This document shows positions 1 to 9,636 of a stretch of DNA of 64,000 bases, one piece after another. This DNA comes from JAJTFW01 sp903922455 (GTDB taxonomy: Bacteria > Bacteroidota > Bacteroidia > AKYH767-A > OLB10). The position numbers and the translations under genes are program-made. Where the stretch lies: positions 1 to 64,000 of the forward strand of contig CALQEU020000010.1 of NCBI GenBank assembly GCA_943329665.2. The letters are read 5' to 3'. The notes under the pieces are model-generated. The model did no database searches. It saw only the letters and a program-made list of their open reading frames with translations, and was not told the DNA's origin. How positions within the stretch are numbered: position 1 is the stretch's first letter; every line of letters starts with the position of its first letter.

Positions 1-3000
1 ACACAACCATTCACATCGGTGACAATGGCTGTATAATTTCCAGCAACAAGTCCAGTGGCTTGTGTTGCATTTCCTCCTGATGGAATCCATTGATAAGTGA
101 ATGGGCCATTTCCTGCATTGGTTACCACTTCTGCATTTCCATTATTTCCTGCAAAACAACTTACATCATTCGTGTTTAAAATCGCAACAGCAGGTCCACC
201 TAAATTCGCAATGCCTGCAATGGTTGTAGCAGTACATCCATTTGCATCGGTAGCTATAACGGTATAGGCCCCCGCAGTTAATCCATTAATAGTTGTTGAT
301 GCTGCTCCGGTCGACCATTGAAATCCGAACCCGCCCGTTCCTCCGTTTGCATTTACTTGTGCAGTTCCGTTGGCATTTCCGCAGGTTGCATCAGTTACCA
401 CCGTATTTACAATAATAGGAGATGCTTCTCCAACAACAATTGTTGTTGGATGCTGACATCCATTATTATCAGAAATAGTAACGGTATATGATCCTGCAGT
501 TAAATTTGTAATCTGTGAAGTAGAAGCACCAGTATTCCAAAGGAAAGTATAGGGTGAGAGTCCGCCACCTGCCAAAATAGAAGCACTTCCGGTATTACCA
601 CTAAAACAATCAGCATCCACATTAGAAGGAGTTCCAGTAATTGCGAGTGGTTCTGTAACAACAGCTAACGTTTGTTGAGTACATCCATTTGCATCCGTAA
701 CCGTTACATTATAATTTCCTGCTGTTAAATTAATTCGGTTAAAAGTTAATACTCCGCCTGGATTCCAGTCATAAACATAAGGAGCTGTACCATCTTGAGT
801 ATCGATATTAGCAGTACCATCATTGCCTCCGTTGCAAGTAACGGGGGTTGTTAAATTATTTACAACAAGGGGAAGTGGTTCTAAAATAGTATAATTTAAT
901 GAGGTGCTACAACCATTTACATCGGTCACACTCACATTATAAATTCCTGCATTCAATCCTGTAGCCGTTGCTGTTGTTCCTCCTGAAGGAAGCCAGTTAT
1001 ATGTAAAAGGTCCGTTGCCTGCAGTTACTAATACGTTGGCGGTTCCATCAGACCCGCCAGAACAACTCAAATCGGTTTGTCCATCGAATTGTAAAGTGGG
1101 TCCACCCGCACTATTGATAATCGTATTTTCCGAAACGGAGCATCCTTGAGCATCGGTCACTGTCACGGTATAAACGCCCGCCGAAAGTGCATTCGCCGTC
1201 GATGACACAGAACCATTGCTCCAACTGTAGCTGTATGGAGCTATACCACCATTAGGAGTCACTACAGAAGAACCATTGCTGTTTCCACACGTAGAAATCG
1301 TATTCACAAAAACTAAAGGAATGATAGCGGGCTCGGTGATATTAGCTACTAACGTGGACGTACATCCGAAAGCGTCGGTTATGGTTACTGTATAATTTCC
1401 TGCAATTAAATTTGAATTCGTAGCGGAGCTTGACCCGTTTGACCAAACATAATTGAATGGATTGTTTCCTCCAACAATACCAACGCTGATTCCTCCATCA
1501 TTTCCGCTATTGCAAGTCACATTGTTTAAAGTAGCAACACTCACAACAGGTCCTGCTTGATTTAGAATATTTATTGTGGTTGCAAACGTGCAACCATTCA
1601 CATCACTAACGGTAACCGTATACGAACCTGCAGGAACATTACTTAAAGTATTATTTACAGAAGTGCCGGTTGACCATGTATAGGAATACGTAGGTGTTCC
1701 TCCATTTACTAAAATAGCAGCACTGCCATCAGCTTGACTACAATGCGAAGTATAAGTATTTGGAATGGTACTTAGCGCAGTGGGTTCATTAATTGTTGCG
1801 GACACTATCGATGAACATCCATTCGCATCAGTCACCGTCACCGTATAACTTCCAGCCGTTAAACCTAATCCTGAAGTTCCACTTCCACTTGCCGACCACA
1901 CGTATACATAAGGAGAAGCGCCACCATTTACTGAAATGGTAAGTGCTCCATCATTTCCTCCGTTACAACTTACATCCGTTTGCAAAAGAACCCCTGCAGA
2001 TGGACCATTAGTACTTCCTACATTCACATTCATTTGTTCGGTGCATCCATTGGCATCGGTCACAACTACAGTATATGAACCCGCACCTAAATTTACAGCT
2101 GCAGCACCATTACTACTGATTGGAGACCATGCATAAGCATATCCTCCAGTTCCGCCATTCGCCACGACAGAGGCACTTCCATTTGAACTTCCACATGTTG
2201 CTAAAGTACTACTTGGAATCAAATTAATAGCGGCAGGTTCTGCAATGCTAGATTGAAAAGTAGCAGTACACCCTACTGCATCTGTAACGGTAACTGTATA
2301 AGTTCCTGCAGCAATATTGTTATTCAACAATCCAACACTTCCATTTGACCAAAGTAAATTATACGGCGCAATTCCGCCTATAACATTTATAGAAATGAGT
2401 CCATCTGCACCACCAAAGCAAGAAGCATTGTTGCTATTATTTAAAGTGATAGTAGGAGCAGGTTCATCTGCAACCACACCACTTGAAACAGCAGTACATC
2501 CATTCGCATCACTAACGGTAACCGTATACGTACCGCTCACTACGTTAGAAATTTGATTAGTTCCTGATGCACCATTCGACCAAGCATAAGTATAAGGAGA
2601 TGTGCCACCACTTGCAGTTATTGTTAAATCTCCATCTGCTTGGCCACAATGCGCTGTTGTTGGAACATCTACAAAAGCAAATCCAGTTGGCTCCGATAAA
2701 TTAACAATGATGGATGAAGTACAATTGTTGTTATCTGTAACAGTCAAAGTATAAATTCCTGCAGCTAGTAAATTAATTGAATTCCCTACACCTCCGTTTG
2801 ACCATGCATACGTATAAGGAATTGCACCACCCGCAACATTAATACTGATATCTCCATCGTTTCCTCCAGGACAGGTTATATTATTACTGCTCGAAACATT
2901 TAATAAAGGTCCATTTGCACTGGGCACACTTACATTTCCGATGGAAGTACATCCATTCGCATCCGTCACTAACACAGAATAGTTTCCTGCATTCAACCCA

Positions 3001-6000
3001 CTTGCAGAACTGTTCGTGCCTCCAATAGGGCTCCAACTATATGAATAGCCTGGAGTACCTCCGTTCACAATCACAGAAGTAGTTCCGTTCGCGCTTCCGC
3101 AGGTTGATCCTGTTAATGAAAGAACAAGATTAAGTGGTGTTGCTTGAGTGATAACAACGGATTGTGTTGCTATGCAACCGTTCGCGTCGGTAGCAGTTAC
3201 TGTGTATGTTCCAGCAGATAAGCCACTATTTGTAGCACCCACTGTTCCATTCGACCATAGATACGTGTATCCAGCAGTACCGCCAACTGCAGCAACAGTG
3301 GTAGAACCATCATTACCTAAATTACAACTTACAGGGGTATTAGATGAAATATTTACTTGTAATAATGCAGGAGCAGTTACTGTGCCATTGGCGGAAGCAG
3401 TACATCCGTTGCCGTCGGTTATTGTTACAGTATAAGTTCCGGGTAATAAATTATTTTCGTTAGCAGTAAGTGATCCACTACTCCACACATAATTATATAC
3501 AGGTGTACCTCCGTTTCCTGTCACTGAAAGGGAACCATCATTTTCATAACTACAGGTAACAGGTACAGCATTTGAAATAGTAGCTGTAAGTTGTAGCGGA
3601 GAAGTAATCACAACACTTGCAACAGAAGTGCACCCTGCACCGTCAGTTGCAGTTACCGTATAATTACCGGCTGCTAATCCTGAAGCAGAAATTCCACTAC
3701 CACCACTTGGTGTCCAATTGTAAACTATAGGAGCAGCGCCCCCCACTACATTAGCAGTAGCACTTCCATCATTTCCTCCTAAGCAAGTTACATTTACACT
3801 GGAGGCTATTGTGGCAGTGGGTCCACTTGAGTTAGCTACCACAACGTTCCCTAACATGGTACAACCAACGTTATCTGTTACGGTTACATTATAACCTCCT
3901 GCTCCTAATCCAGAAGCAGAAGCAGTAGCACCACCTGATGGTGACCATGCATAAGTATATCCTGGTGTACCACCTAACGAAGCAACAGAAGCAGTTCCAT
4001 TATTGTTGCCACAACTTGCTGGGGTAGATGACATAGCTAATACAATGGGTGTGGGTTGCGTGATACCGACAGTCATAAATCCAGTACATCCGCGGCTATC
4101 CGTCACCACTACAGTGTAAGCTCCGGCGGTTAAAGAAGAAATAACAGGACCTGATGCACCATTTGACCAAGCATAAGTATAACCAGGAGTTCCTCCGACA
4201 GTAGAAACAGTGATACTTCCATTTTGGCCTCCGTTACAATTAACATTTGTTTTTGTAACAGTTGAAGCAACTATAATGGCAGGTTGAGTAATAGTACCAT
4301 TGGCAATTGTTGTACATCCATTCACATCAGTAATGGTAACTGTGTAATTATTTGCAGCCAACGCGATTGGATTTGCTCCCGTTCCGGAAGGAGACCATAC
4401 ATAAGAATATCCTGCAGTGCCACCGTTAATCACTAAACTTGCAGTACCATTATTACTGTTGTTGCAAGTGAGATTAGTTGTATTCATTACAGCAGAAAAA
4501 GCAGAAGCTGCAGTAATTGTAAAAGTAGCGCTGGAAGTACAGCCATTATTATCTGTAACACTTACCGTGTAATTTCCGGGAGCTAAATTATTCAAGGTGC
4601 TTGTGCCTGCAATATTATTTTGCGTCAACAAAACAGTACCTGCGCTGTTCGTCCAAACATAATCCCATGGACTTGTTCCCATTCCTGTAGCTACTGCTGT
4701 ACCTGTATTTTGTCCTGGACACAAAGGATTTGTCGTAACAACTGCGGGTGCTTGACAACAATTTAGAGTGGCAAAAAAATTAGTAACTGGATCTTGAGTA
4801 CACGCTAAAGATGTCCAAGATCCACTTTCTCCATCACCGTAAGTATCGATGTTAATATTTAGACTTGTTCCGGGAACACATGATCCGACTGGAATTGTTT
4901 GAACTGAAAAACAAAACGTCCAATCGCAAAGTCCCACAGCATTATTATCACCAAAATTATTTCCAGGGTTTCCATCAGTAACTCCTCCAGCATTTCCTAA
5001 ATTCGATTCGTAATAAAAACCAGGTCCAGTAACGCTACCTGTAGCCGAGCTAGTTACATTGGTATTATACCAATTCCATGTTCCAGCTCCAGAACAATTG
5101 GTAGCAGATACAGGTGTGAAAGTACTCATGTCCCATCCAGGTCCTAGAGTTGGAACAATACCGTGTAACCAGTTAGCCGAAGTTTGACTGTAATCTGAAA
5201 TAGTATAGCAAAAATTAACGAGTTGTCCAGCGGGGTACAGTCCGTTTACCGGAGGAGGAATAGCAGTAAAATTACTTTGTATAACACATCCCGCACAGTC
5301 ATAATTATTTTGAATGGTAAGATTAAAGTTGCATTGATCAGCAACATTGCCTCCGCTCACTTGTAAATAATAGGATCCCGAAGCAAGCCCACCGAAAGTT
5401 GCATTTAGATTGCCAGCGGCGCCAATAGCACATCCTCTTGGAATTAAACCTGCACAATTATTTCCTTCATATAATCCAACGTTGGGAGTAATGAGTCCTC
5501 CAGAAATAGAGATATTTAAGCTTGGACCTGTAATTGTAAAACGATACCAAACATCAGCTGCAGGAGATGACATGTTTCCTGCTGGCTGACAACCTAACAG
5601 TGATGTATATGGGAGTTCAGGATTCGCACAAAGATTTGTTGTATTTAAACTTAAAAGTGCACCAATTCCACCAGGGCATGGGGATGGTGCTGGAATCGCA
5701 CCAATATTAATGGCTCCTGAACATGCATCATTTGCCGGGGCTGCACCACCGTTACACGTGGCAGCACATCCAGGAGCACTGCAAGTCACACAGGATACTA
5801 TTGCTTGCCAACCTGCAGCACGTACAGTAGCATCAGATCTAAACACAATGGTTAAACATCCTGAACTTCCTGTTACCAATCCAGGACTTACATTTCCAGT
5901 AAAAACACCAACGAGTGGTGAAGCTGTATTTGGACCATTATAAATGGTCATTTCATCAAATATATTTTCTAAATCAAAAAATGTAAAATTTAAGCGAACA

Positions 6001-6215
6001 CAATTTCCTGGAACAGATGAACAAATAGTCAATGTATAATTTTCGTTGTTAAAATAATCCCCTCCACTACCACCACTATCATAAAAAGTTCCACCACAAG
6101 TATTAATGTTTCCATTGCCCATCAAATGAGTTTGTGCCGATGAATCCATCGAAAGAAAAAATAAAATAAATAAATAAAGGAGAGCCTTTATCATTTTGGT
6201 TGATAATAAATGCAT
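1..6215 (-). CDS. Giant SprB-repeat surface adhesin, CUB-like N-terminus (3' end outside window)
   Basis: Large secreted surface protein of the SprB/adhesin type, running off the left edge, so at least 2071 codons. Two in-frame ATGs (6215 and 6194) can start it; the 6194 start gives the shorter, cleaner signal peptide (MIKALLYLFILFFLSM, then a cleavage-like SSAQ). After the signal a CUB-like domain is visible (CGGTFYDSGG near the start, later TIYNG and a GCLTIVFRSD motif). A cysteine-rich middle follows. From about 4740 down to 1 come at least 21 SprB-type repeats of about 76 residues, each ending in a VTDxNGC-like motif; the underlying DNA period is about 227 bp. Reading frame was spot-checked at 23, 254 and 4559 and stays the same. 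SprB-family proteins are exported by the T9SS and mediate gliding or adhesion in relatives. A C-terminal sorting domain would be expected beyond the edge (inference). Plus-strand ORFs inside it are shadows. Confidence 0.9.
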   Translation of the reverse strand, partial: MHLLSTKMIKALLYLFILFFLSMDSSAQTHLMGNGNINTCGGTFYDSGGSGGDYFNNENYTLTICSSVPGNCVRLNFTFFDLENIFDEMTIYNGPNTASPLVGVFTGNVSPGLVTGSSGCLTIVFRSDATVRAAGWQAIVSCVTCSAPGCAATCNGGAAPANDACSGAINIGAIPAPSPCPGGIGALLSLNTTNLCANPELPYTSLLGCQPAGNMSSPAADVWYRFTITGPSLNISISGGLITPNVGLYEGNNCAGLIPRGCAIGAAGNLNATFGGLASGSYYLQVSGGNVADQCNFNLTIQNNYDCAGCVIQSNFTAIPPPVNGLYPAGQLVNFCYTISDYSQTSANWLHGIVPTLGPGWDMSTFTPVSATNCSGAGTWNWYNTNVTSSATGSVTGPGFYYESNLGNAGGVTDGNPGNNFGDNNAVGLCDWTFCFSVQTIPVGSCVPGTSLNINIDTYGDGESGSWTSLACTQDPVTNFFATLNCCQAPAVVTTNPLCPGQNTGTAVATGMGTSPWDYVWTNSAGTVLLTQNNIAGTSTLNNLAPGNYTVSVTDNNGCTSSATFTITAASAFSAVMNTTNLTCNNSNNGTASLVINGGTAGYSYVWSPSGTGANPIALAANNYTVTITDVNGCTTIANGTITQPAIIVASTVTKTNVNCNGGQNGSITVSTVGGTPGYTYAWSNGASGPVISSLTAGAYTVVVTDSRGCTGFMTVGITQPTPIVLAMSSTPASCGNNNGTASVASLGGTPGYTYAWSPSGGATASASGLGAGGYNVTVTDNVGCTMLGNVVVANSSGPTATIASSVNVTCLGGNDGSATANVVGGAAPIVYNWTPSGGSGISASGLAAGNYTVTATDGAGCTSVASVVITSPLQLTATISNAVPVTCSYENDGSLSVTGNGGTPVYNYVWSSGSLTANENNLLPGTYTVTITDGNGCTASANGTVTAPALLQVNISSNTPVSCNLGNDGSTTVAAVGGTAGYTYLWSNGTVGATNSGLSAGTYTVTATDANGCIATQSVVITQATPLNLVLSLTGSTCGSANGTTSVIVNGGTPGYSYSWSPIGGTNSSASGLNAGNYSVLVTDANGCTSIGNVSVPSANGPLLNVSSSNNITCPGGNDGDISINVAGGAIPYTYAWSNGGVGNSINLLAAGIYTLTVTDNNNCTSSIIVNLSEPTGFAFVDVPTTAHCGQADGDLTITASGGTSPYTYAWSNGASGTNQISNVVSGTYTVTVSDANGCTAVSSGVVADEPAPTITLNNSNNASCFGGADGLISINVIGGIAPYNLLWSNGSVGLLNNNIAAGTYTVTVTDAVGCTATFQSSIAEPAAINLIPSSTLATCGSSNGSASVVANGGTGGYAYAWSPISSNGAAAVNLGAGSYTVVVTDANGCTEQMNVNVGSTNGPSAGVLLQTDVSCNGGNDGALTISVNGGASPYVYVWSASGSGTSGLGLTAGSYTVTVTDANGCSSIVSATINEPTALSTIPNTYTSHCSQADGSAAILVNGGTPTYSYTWSTGTSVNNTLSNVPAGSYTVTVSDVNGCTFATTINILNQAGPVVSVATLNNVTCNSGNDGGISVGIVGGNNPFNYVWSNGSSSATNSNLIAGNYTVTITDAFGCTSTLVANITEPAIIPLVFVNTISTCGNSNGSSVVTPNGGIAPYSYSWSNGSVSSTANALSAGVYTVTVTDAQGCSVSENTIINSAGGPTLQFDGQTDLSCSGGSDGTANVLVTAGNGPFTYNWLPSGGTTATATGLNAGIYNVSVTDVNGCSTSLNYTILEPLPLVVNNLTTPVTCNGGNDGTANIDTQDGTAPYVYDWNPGGVLTFNRINLTAGNYNVTVTDANGCTQQTLAVVTEPLAITGTPSNVDADCFSGNTGSASILAGGGLSPYTFLWNTGASTSQITNLTAGSYTVTISDNNGCQHPTTIVVGEASPIIVNTVVTDATCGNANGTAQVNANGGTGGFGFQWSTGAASTTINGLTAGAYTVIATDANGCTATTIAGIANLGGPAVAILNTNDVSCFAGNNGNAEVVTNAGNGPFTYQWIPSGGNATQATGLVAGNYTAIVTDVNGC

Positions 6216-6816
6216 GACGTTATCGTTAAATTATTAATTATCTAAATACTCACAAGATTGTTTTGGTGCTAATATGTTCTAAGCTAGTAAATATATTGAA
6301 AAGTCTCCAATTATTTATTGCCAATCGTTTTAATTATGGGTGAAAATATCAAACCAATGGGCAAATCAATTAAACTTGAAGCTATGCTAATGGGAAACTA
6401 ATTTTTCTTAAAGAATAAACTGCTTTTGAAGGGGTGAGATAATTATAAGTCTAAAGACTACTAAAGAGATGATTTTCTGACGCACCTAATTTAATCACCT
6501 CATCTAATCAGACATATATTATTGATTAATAATTAATTAAAAAATAAATGTGTTAGAATTAATCTATTTTTTCTACAATTTGAAGTTGTTTAAAATGAAA
6601 TTTTTTGAGTCCGAATTGTCAACTCTAAACGAAGTAATATTTGAAAAGTACTCATCGATAAGGAGGATAAAGGAAAATATAAATAGAAAAAATATAGATG
6701 ATAAAAGCAACGAATTGGAGGTAAAATACTTTTTTAGCAGTATATAGCCTTAATAAAATCCAAGTATAATCTCCTTTCATCCAAGTGTAAACCACTAAAA
6801 GGAGATAAGAATCTGA
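6216..6816. other. AT-rich intergenic region
   Basis: About 600 bases between the adhesin start and the gpsA stop. It should carry the adhesin promoter on the minus strand, but I see no convincing TTG/TAnnTTTG pair. A 65-codon plus-strand ORF (6550-6747) is extremely AT/Lys/Asn/Ile-rich and resembles nothing I recognise; I do not call it a gene. The only structured element is the inverted repeat at 6769-6806. Confidence 0.6.
6769..6806 (-). terminator. Inverted repeat downstream of gpsA, possible terminator
   Basis: ATCTCCTTT (6769-6777) pairs perfectly with AAAGGAGAT (6798-6806) across a 20-nt spacer, just after the gpsA stop codon. The stem is only 9 bp and the loop is long, with no clean T-run on the minus strand, so termination is a guess. 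Confidence 0.3.
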
Positions 6817-7806
6817 TTAAGTCAGCTTCTCACTCAGTAATTTCATCTCTTCTTTGGCCGATTTTTTTTCATGAATAATGTTGTAAACCGCATTGCAAAT
6901 GGGTAAATCAACTGCTATTTTTTCATTAATAGAATGAATACAAGCAATCGCATAATAACCTTCTGCAATCATATTCATTTCGAGGTGTGCACTTTTTACA
7001 GAATATCCTTTTCCAATCATAGATCCGAAAGTACGGTTGCGACTAAATTGAGAATAGGAAGTAACTAAAAGATCACCTAAGTAAGCGCTGTCATTAATGT
7101 CTCTTTTGATGGGATGAACAGCATCCACAAATCTTTTTATCTCACGAATGGCATTAGAAATTAATACGGCTTGGAAATTATCGCCATAGCCAAGTCCATG
7201 ACAAATTCCACTGGCAATTGCCATAATGTTTTTCAATACAGCTGCGTATTCTGTTCCAAAAATATCGTCTGAAACAATGGTTCGTATATACCTACACGTT
7301 AGTAGATTCGCCATGGTGGAAGTGGTAGAGATATCGGGACAAGCTATTGTTAAATAACTTAATTTTTCGAGTGCAACTTCTTCTGCATGACAAGGTCCAG
7401 TAATAACACCCATGCGATAAATAGGAACTTTAAAATATTGCTGCATGAAATCTCCAACAATCAAATTGTGTTCAGGAACAATTCCTTTAATTGCAGAAAA
7501 AACAATCTTGTCTATAAAGTCTTTTTCAGTAATGCTTTCCAATGCTGTTTTTAAAAATGCAGATGGTACTGCAAGCAAAATAATGGAAGAAGATTGTATA
7601 GCATCTTTAATATTGCTTGTTGGTTTTACTTTATTTAAATCTAAAGTAACATCGCTTAAATAATTTGGATTATGCTGATATTGCTGAATGAAGGTTACGG
7701 TTTCGGGATTGCGCACCCACCAATGAATCTCATCGGCTTCATTACTTAAAATTTTTACTAAAGCTGTTGCCCAGCTCCCTCCGCCAAGTACGGTAATTTT
7801 CTGCAT
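6817..7806 (-). CDS. gpsA: Glycerol-3-phosphate dehydrogenase [NAD(P)+]
   Basis: Cytoplasmic enzyme reducing dihydroxyacetone phosphate to sn-glycerol 3-phosphate for phospholipid synthesis. The 329-residue length fits the family. The N-terminal dinucleotide-binding loop is clear (VLGGGSWATAL, residues 6-16), followed by the family motifs TGPCHAEE (about 136-143) and YAAVLKNIMAIASG (about 185-198), which contains the catalytic lysine, then GLGYGDN. A TACTTTCG element (7811-7818 on the plus map, read on the minus strand) ends 4 nt before the ATG and resembles a Bacteroidota -7 element. It stands alone: the next minus-strand gene downstream is the adhesin and the upstream neighbourhood holds a pseudogene. 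Confidence 0.95.
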   Translation of the reverse strand: MQKITVLGGGSWATALVKILSNEADEIHWWVRNPETVTFIQQYQHNPNYLSDVTLDLNKVKPTSNIKDAIQSSSIILLAVPSAFLKTALESITEKDFIDKIVFSAIKGIVPEHNLIVGDFMQQYFKVPIYRMGVITGPCHAEEVALEKLSYLTIACPDISTTSTMANLLTCRYIRTIVSDDIFGTEYAAVLKNIMAIASGICHGLGYGDNFQAVLISNAIREIKRFVDAVHPIKRDINDSAYLGDLLVTSYSQFSRNRTFGSMIGKGYSVKSAHLEMNMIAEGYYAIACIHSINEKIAVDLPICNAVYNIIHEKKSAKEEMKLLSEKLT

Positions 7807-7810
7807 CTTG

Positions 7811-7818
7811 CGAAAGTA
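7811..7818 (-). promoter_or_regulatory. Putative -7 element immediately before gpsA start
   Basis: On the minus strand it reads TACTTTCG, one base off the Bacteroidota -7 consensus TAnnTTTG, and it ends 4 nt before the gpsA ATG. The nearest TTTG upstream is 26 nt away, longer than usual spacing, so the -33 box is uncertain. Confidence 0.35.
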
Positions 7819-8008
7819 ATGAAATCCTGTTTCATTTAACTTTACAAATGGATTTCCAATGATCTTTCACCATCATAGCTTCTATTTTTTATATTAAAAA
7901 GGGACGCACTTTCCTCATCTTAAATGTTTAAAGATTCATCTTGTGTAATTTTTCGTGTTTTTGATTCAAGCAATTTAAGTAGTTTTACACTTCAACAAAA
8001 ATAATCTT

Positions 8009-8301
8009 ATGAAAATTCTAAAGAAAATTTTACTTGTACTAACTATTTTAATAGTGGTGCTTGCTGTTATTGGTTGGATGATGCACGAATATGAAAGCTT
8101 CAACTGCTTCTATTTTTAATCAAGTAAACGGATTGAAGAATTGGTATAATTGGAGTCCATGGACATGATGCAGCAAATGCTTACATCTCAAAAAATAAAT
8201 TGGAAGTGATCGGTGCTCCATGGGAAAAATATGTAACGGATCCTATGACCGAAAAAGATTCAAAAAAATGGTTAACTGAAATTTGCTATCCGGTTAAATA
8301 A
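8009..8301 (+). pseudogene. Decayed SRPBCC/GyrI-like protein
   Basis: Three consecutive reading frames together give the skeleton of a membrane-anchored SRPBCC (polyketide-cyclase-like) plus GyrI-like protein, normally roughly 340 residues. Frame A from the ATG at 8009 gives a hydrophobic N-terminus (MKILKKILLVLTILIVVLAV). Frame B from 8091 gives IFNQVNGLKNWYNWSPW, a strong match to the SRPBCC N-terminal pattern, then stops. Frame C gives NAYISKNKLEVIGAPWEKY and ends with TEICYPVK and a stop at 8301, matching the GyrI-like C-terminus. Frameshifts and large internal deletions have removed about two thirds of the protein, so no product is expected. The frames and stops are seen directly; the family assignment is recognition from memory. 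Confidence 0.75.
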
Positions 8302-8319
8302 AAAATGGGAATTACAAAT

Positions 8320-8348
8320 AAAAGGGAGCCCAATTGGACTCCCTTTTA
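8320..8348. terminator. Bidirectional terminator between the SRPBCC pseudogene and tatA
   Basis: AAAAGGGAG and CTCCCTTTT form a perfect 9-bp stem around a 10-nt segment that can itself pair (CCAATTGG). The right arm runs into TTTTATTTTTTATTT, and the left side is A-rich, so it can serve the plus-strand remnant and the convergent tatA. Confidence 0.8.
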
Positions 8349-8370
8349 TTTTTTATTTATTGGTGAAGAA

Positions 8371-8574
8371 TTAATCTTTATCGGTTATTTTTTTTGTTCC
8401 TTCTTCTCCAGTTCCTTTCGATGCATCTTTAAATTCCTTTATTCCTTTACCTAATCCTTTAGCAAGTTCAGGAATTCTCTTTCCACCAAAAAAGAGTAGC
8501 ACTACTACGAGAAGTACAATTATTTCTGGAGCGCCCATGCCTCCAAGAAATCCAATTAGTATAGTCAGATTCAT
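8371..8574 (-). CDS. tatA: Sec-independent protein translocase subunit TatA/E
   Basis: Small membrane component of the twin-arginine translocase, which exports folded proteins. The 67-residue form starts at the ATG at 8574; a longer reading from a TTG at 8595 is rejected because that TTG is part of a TATCTTTG -7-like element (8593-8600). One N-terminal membrane segment (PEIIVLLVVVLLFFGG) is followed by the conserved FGGKRIPELAKGLGKGIKEFK amphipathic helix and a short charged tail. tatC is not in the window. Two likely Tat substrates are: the superoxide dismutase at 45645 (SRREFIK) and the glycosylasparaginase at 57272 (NRRKFIR). Confidence 0.93.
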   Translation of the reverse strand: MNLTILIGFLGGMGAPEIIVLLVVVLLFFGGKRIPELAKGLGKGIKEFKDASKGTGEEGTKKITDKD

Positions 8575-8592
8575 TTTTAGAATTTTACAGGG

Positions 8593-8600
8593 CAAAGATA
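8593..8600 (-). promoter_or_regulatory. -7 promoter element for tatA
   Basis: Minus-strand TATCTTTG matches TAnnTTTG exactly and lies 18 nt before the chosen ATG at 8574. No clear -33 TTTG is seen at the expected distance. It decides the start choice because the alternative TTG start lies inside it. Confidence 0.45.
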
Positions 8601-8980
8601 GTATTTTTTTTAGCGGGTTCCATGAAAACTATTACCAGCATTAATATAAATAGTTGAAATAGAATGTATTGAGTGATTTTTATAAATCGAAGACGAATGA
8701 AATAGAGTCAAATTAAGTGAAAAGAGAGGGCTATATTTTAAATTTAGAATTAATTCTGATGTTAGCTAACTTTTAAATTTGCTCGCCACTTAGCCTTCAA
8801 CCCATTTCATTTTATTTGTTAAAAAGGAAGCTTTATTGATTACATACTTTCTTATTTGGAATTAAATTGTGATAATTGACCATTCAACCAATGAAAACGA
8901 GAGCGCTATAATTGTTTAACTTACCAGAAATGATTTATTCAATTGTATTCCGTAATTTAGAGAAATAAATAAAAGAATTT
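8601..8980. other. Divergent intergenic region tatA / response regulator
   Basis: About 380 AT-rich bases between divergent genes. It must hold the response regulator promoter, but I find no good consensus match; TAATTTAG at about 8952-8959 is a poor -7 candidate. No RNA gene or repeat was seen. Confidence 0.5.
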
Positions 8981-9625
8981 ATGTCGATTCGTGTTGCAGT
9001 TTTTGATGATAATAATTTATTTCTTTTGTCCATGTCATCTTTGATTGAAGATGCACCTGGGTTTTCTATAGTAGGTTCGTTTGTTGATTGTGTGGATATA
9101 AAAACAAAGATTGACTCATGTGAACCTGATGTGGTCATGATGGATATTGAGATGCCTCATGTAAGTGGTATCGAAGGATTGAAAACAATAAAAAAATTAT
9201 TTCCAAAACTAAATGTCTTAATGCAAACATCTTTTGAAGATGATGATAAAGTGTTTGCTGCAATTTGCGCTGGAGCTTCTGGTTACATTTTGAAGAACAC
9301 ACTTCCCAATCGAATACTGGAATCTATTGTGGAGGTATATCAAGGTGGATCACCAATGAGTCCTACAGTTGCTCGCAAAGTACTTGGCTTTTTACAGCAA
9401 CCACCGCCCATAGTTGCTAAAGAAATTCCCAACTATAATTTGTCGAATCGTGAAAAGGAAGTCTTAGGTTGTTTAGTAAAAGGAATGAGTTATAAGATGA
9501 TCGCCGACCATTGTCATATCAGTTATGAAACGGTACGATCACACATGAAAAATATTTACGAGAAGTTACATGTAGTGAGCATGACCGAAGCTGTTGCAAA
9601 GGCAATTAACCAAGGATTAGTGTAA
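8981..9625 (+). CDS. NarL/LuxR-family response regulator
   Basis: DNA-binding two-component response regulator, 214 residues. The receiver domain spans about 1-125, with the acidic pair D9-D10, the phosphoacceptor D55 (DVVMMDIEMP), a conserved Thr/Ser in LMQTSFED, and the switch lysine in YILKNTLP. The LuxR-type helix-turn-helix occupies about 150-210 (LSNREKEVLGCLVKGMSYKM, then SYETVRSHMKNIYEKL). No histidine kinase lies beside it, so it is an orphan here; the large kinase at 41294 is too far away and of the NtrY type, which usually pairs with other regulators. It ends 11 bp from the convergent M23-like gene. Target genes are unknown. Confidence 0.93.
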   Translation: MSIRVAVFDDNNLFLLSMSSLIEDAPGFSIVGSFVDCVDIKTKIDSCEPDVVMMDIEMPHVSGIEGLKTIKKLFPKLNVLMQTSFEDDDKVFAAICAGASGYILKNTLPNRILESIVEVYQGGSPMSPTVARKVLGFLQQPPPIVAKEIPNYNLSNREKEVLGCLVKGMSYKMIADHCHISYETVRSHMKNIYEKLHVVSMTEAVAKAINQGLV

Positions 9626-9636
9626 TCAAATAAAAA

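Noticed and set aside
1936..3435. Several plus-strand ORFs of 66-95 codons in the first 6 kb
   Set aside because: They lie antisense to the SprB repeats and recur with the repeat period; they are shadows of the adhesin frame.
1..4750. Regular repeats that could suggest a CRISPR-like or tandem DNA array
   Set aside because: The unit is about 227 bp, diverged and protein-coding throughout; there are no short identical repeats with unique spacers.
6550..6747. 65-codon plus-strand ORF
   Set aside because: Extreme AT-rich composition, no recognisable motif, no ribosome binding or promoter signal; probably chance.
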